Part shown: positions 5,016-6,343 of the stretch, piece after piece
Position numbering within the stretch: the stretch's first letter is position 1
Layout: each line of letters opens with the position of its first letter
Source: Actinomycetota bacterium
GTDB taxonomy: Bacteria; Actinomycetota; Thermoleophilia; Gaiellales; Gaiellaceae
Assembly: GCA_013816275.1 (NCBI GenBank)
Contig: JACDER010000090.1
Location: 1-6,343 of the forward strand
Direction: 5' to 3'
Length of the DNA: 6,343 nucleotides
Made by a program: the position numbers and the translations under genes
Notes under the pieces: model-generated
Seen by the model: only the letters and a program-made list of their open reading frames with translations
What the model was told of the DNA's origin: nothing
Database searches by the model: none

Positions 5016-6343
5016 TCAGGCGCTTCGCGTCAGCAGCGCGACCGTCTCGACGTGAGGCGTGTGCGGGAACATGTCAACCGGCTGCGCGCGCTCGAGCCGG
5101 TAGCCCCAGTCGGTCTCCAGGGTCTTCACGTTGGCGGCCAGCGTCGTCGGATTGCAGGAGACGTAGACGATTCGCGGCGCCTCGAGCCGCGCCATCCGGC
5201 GGAGCGCCTTGCCCGAGAGGCCGGCGCGCGGTGGGTCGACAACGATCACGTCCGGAGCGCCGGCGCGGTCGCGGAGTTCCTGAAGCGCGTCGCTCACCTC
5301 GCCCGCGAAGAAGGCGGCGTTGGCGAGCCCGTTCAGCTCCGCGTTCTCGAGCGCGCAGGCGACCGACTCCTCGGACACCTCCACGCCCCACACCGTCAGC
5401 GCTTCCCGCGCGAGCGTGAGCCCGATCGTGCCGATCCCGCAGTAGAGGTCGTAGACGGTCTCCTCGCCGGTCAGGCCGGCGTACTCGAGCGCGATCCCGT
5501 AGAGACGCTCGGCCATGGCGGTGTTCGTCTGGAGGAAGGCGTTGGGGCGGACGCGGAAGCGCAGGCCGTTGAGCTCTTCCTCGATCGCGTCCTCTCCCCA
5601 GAGCACCCGGGTAGGCAGGTTCGTGACCTCCGCCGGGCGCTCGTTGACCGACCAGTGGATCGAGCGAACCTCGGGGAAGTGCCGGAGCGCGGCCACGAAC
5701 GATTCGCGCGCAGCGAGCTTCCCCGGCGCAGTCACGAGCTGGACGAGCGCCTGGCCGGTGTTGCGCCCCTCCCGCACGACGAGATGACGGAGATACCCCG
5801 TGTGCTCGACCTGGTCGTAGGCGACGAGCCCGTCCGCGCGCGCCCAGTCGCGCACGGCGAGCCGGATCGCGTTCCCGAGGTCGGTCGTCAGCCAGCAGCG
5901 CTCGATGTCGAGCACCTCATCCCAGCGGCCGGCCTTGTGGAACCCGAGCGCCGGCCCGACGGGCGTCTGCGCGAACGAGTACTCCATCTTGTTGCGGTAG
6001 TGGAAGACCTCCACAGCGGGGAGGATCGGCTCGAGCGGCGCGTCGGCAAGACCGCCGATCCGGCGGAGCGCCTCGCGCACCTGCTCCTCCTTGGCCGCGA
6101 TCTGCGCCTCGTACGCCAGATCCTGGAAGCGGCAGCCGCCGCAGGCGGGGTAGTGCGCGCACGGTGCTTCGACGCGCTCCGCGCCCGGCTCCAGGACCTC
6201 GAGCGCCAGCGCCTCCGCGTGATTTCGCTTGACGTTCGTCACGCGCGCGCGAACGGTGTCGCCGGGCAATCCGCGGCGGACGAAGACGACGAAGCCGTTC
6301 AGGCGTGCGACCCCGTTCCCGCCGTAGGCGAGCGAGTCGACCT
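5016..6343 (-). CDS. 23S rRNA (uracil-5)-methyltransferase, TrmA/RumA/RlmD family (5' end beyond window)
   Basis: An SAM-dependent enzyme that makes 5-methyluridine in rRNA. The frame is open to the window edge: the codons before the TTG at 6267-6269 read VDSLAYGGNGVARLNGFVVFVRRG and form the front of the N-terminal TRAM RNA-binding domain, so that TTG is internal and the true start lies outside. Numbering from the TTG, Cys37, Cys43, Cys46 (CX5CX2C) and Cys125 match the [4Fe-4S] ligands of RumA/RlmD. The methyltransferase fold follows with SAM motif DLYCGIGTIGLTLA, VDPPRAGL, the nucleophile Cys372 in YVSCNPTTL, and the base Glu408 in HTPHVETVALL. All catalytic residues are present, so it should be active. 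The target is probably 23S rRNA, with U1939 (RlmD-type) or U747 not distinguishable here. The helicase gene lies 207 nt downstream on the same strand. Confidence 0.93.
   Translation of the reverse strand, partial: VDSLAYGGNGVARLNGFVVFVRRGLPGDTVRARVTNVKRNHAEALALEVLEPGAERVEAPCAHYPACGGCRFQDLAYEAQIAAKEEQVREALRRIGGLADAPLEPILPAVEVFHYRNKMEYSFAQTPVGPALGFHKAGRWDEVLDIERCWLTTDLGNAIRLAVRDWARADGLVAYDQVEHTGYLRHLVVREGRNTGQALVQLVTAPGKLAARESFVAALRHFPEVRSIHWSVNERPAEVTNLPTRVLWGEDAIEEELNGLRFRVRPNAFLQTNTAMAERLYGIALEYAGLTGEETVYDLYCGIGTIGLTLAREALTVWGVEVSEESVACALENAELNGLANAAFFAGEVSDALQELRDRAGAPDVIVVDPPRAGLSGKALRRMARLEAPRIVYVSCNPTTLAANVKTLETDWGYRLERAQPVDMFPHTPHVETVALLTRSA

Noticed and set aside
4864..5055. A 63-aa plus-strand frame in the methyltransferase-helicase gap
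   Set aside because: No spaced ribosome site, no recognisable domain, it runs over the palindrome and into the antisense of the methyltransferase 3' end, and its third-position bias is unlike the real genes.
6267..6269. TTG as the start of the rRNA methyltransferase
   Set aside because: The upstream in-frame codons encode a typical TRAM domain strand pattern (DSLAYGGNGVARLNG) up to the window edge, so the start is outside.
1..6343. CRISPR array, tRNA, rRNA, insertion sequence or prophage signals
   Set aside because: I found no regularly spaced repeats, cloverleaf candidates, transposase or integrase motifs, or terminal repeats that frame a mobile element.

Overview
This is a GC-rich, gene-dense bacterial window. 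It has GTG and TTG starts, strong G/C at third codon positions, a UvrD-type helicase with a C-terminal HRDC domain, and a secreted YVTN/Vgb-like beta-propeller. I infer a high-GC actinobacterium, possibly a deep-branching group such as Thermoleophilia. No rRNA or other marker in the window settles this.

Left part (1-1014, + strand): the 3' end of an unidentified gene stops at 107. A 178-nt stretch rich in inverted repeats follows, and then a polytopic membrane protein runs to 1014. Its C-terminal half carries, in order, the three signature elements of presenilin / signal-peptide-peptidase aspartyl proteases: a membrane Asp in FIDAYSVWKG, a GxGD-like GLPD, and LPALPLL. It is probably a bacterial presenilin-like (A22) protein and is the most interesting gene here. 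A 9-residue stretch, GPWWSELPP, occurs both at the end of the upstream gene and just before the first membrane helix of this one, which marks a local duplication.

Middle part (1001-2385): a minus-strand exported seven-bladed beta-propeller gene is broken. One whole blade (about 114 bp, near 1455-1568) lies in the opposite orientation, and a 1-nt frameshift sits about 15 bp away. Reversing the segment and adding one base restores a continuous reading frame with seven blades. A divergent MarR-family regulator starts 12 bp from this gene. Two 21-bp-spaced copies of a MarR-type operator cover both start regions, so the pair probably forms one autoregulated module.

Right part (2372-6343, all minus strand): transcription order is a TrmA/RumA/RlmD-family rRNA m5U methyltransferase (5' end outside the window), a 207-nt gap with several hairpins including a perfect 19-bp palindrome, a UvrD2-like helicase with an HRDC domain, and a small zinc-ribbon plus dual-specificity-phosphatase-like protein 22 nt after the helicase. 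The helicase and phosphatase genes are probably co-transcribed. Both convergent gene pairs in the window overlap tail to tail by exactly 14 bp. I found no tRNA, rRNA, CRISPR array, transposase or integrase.
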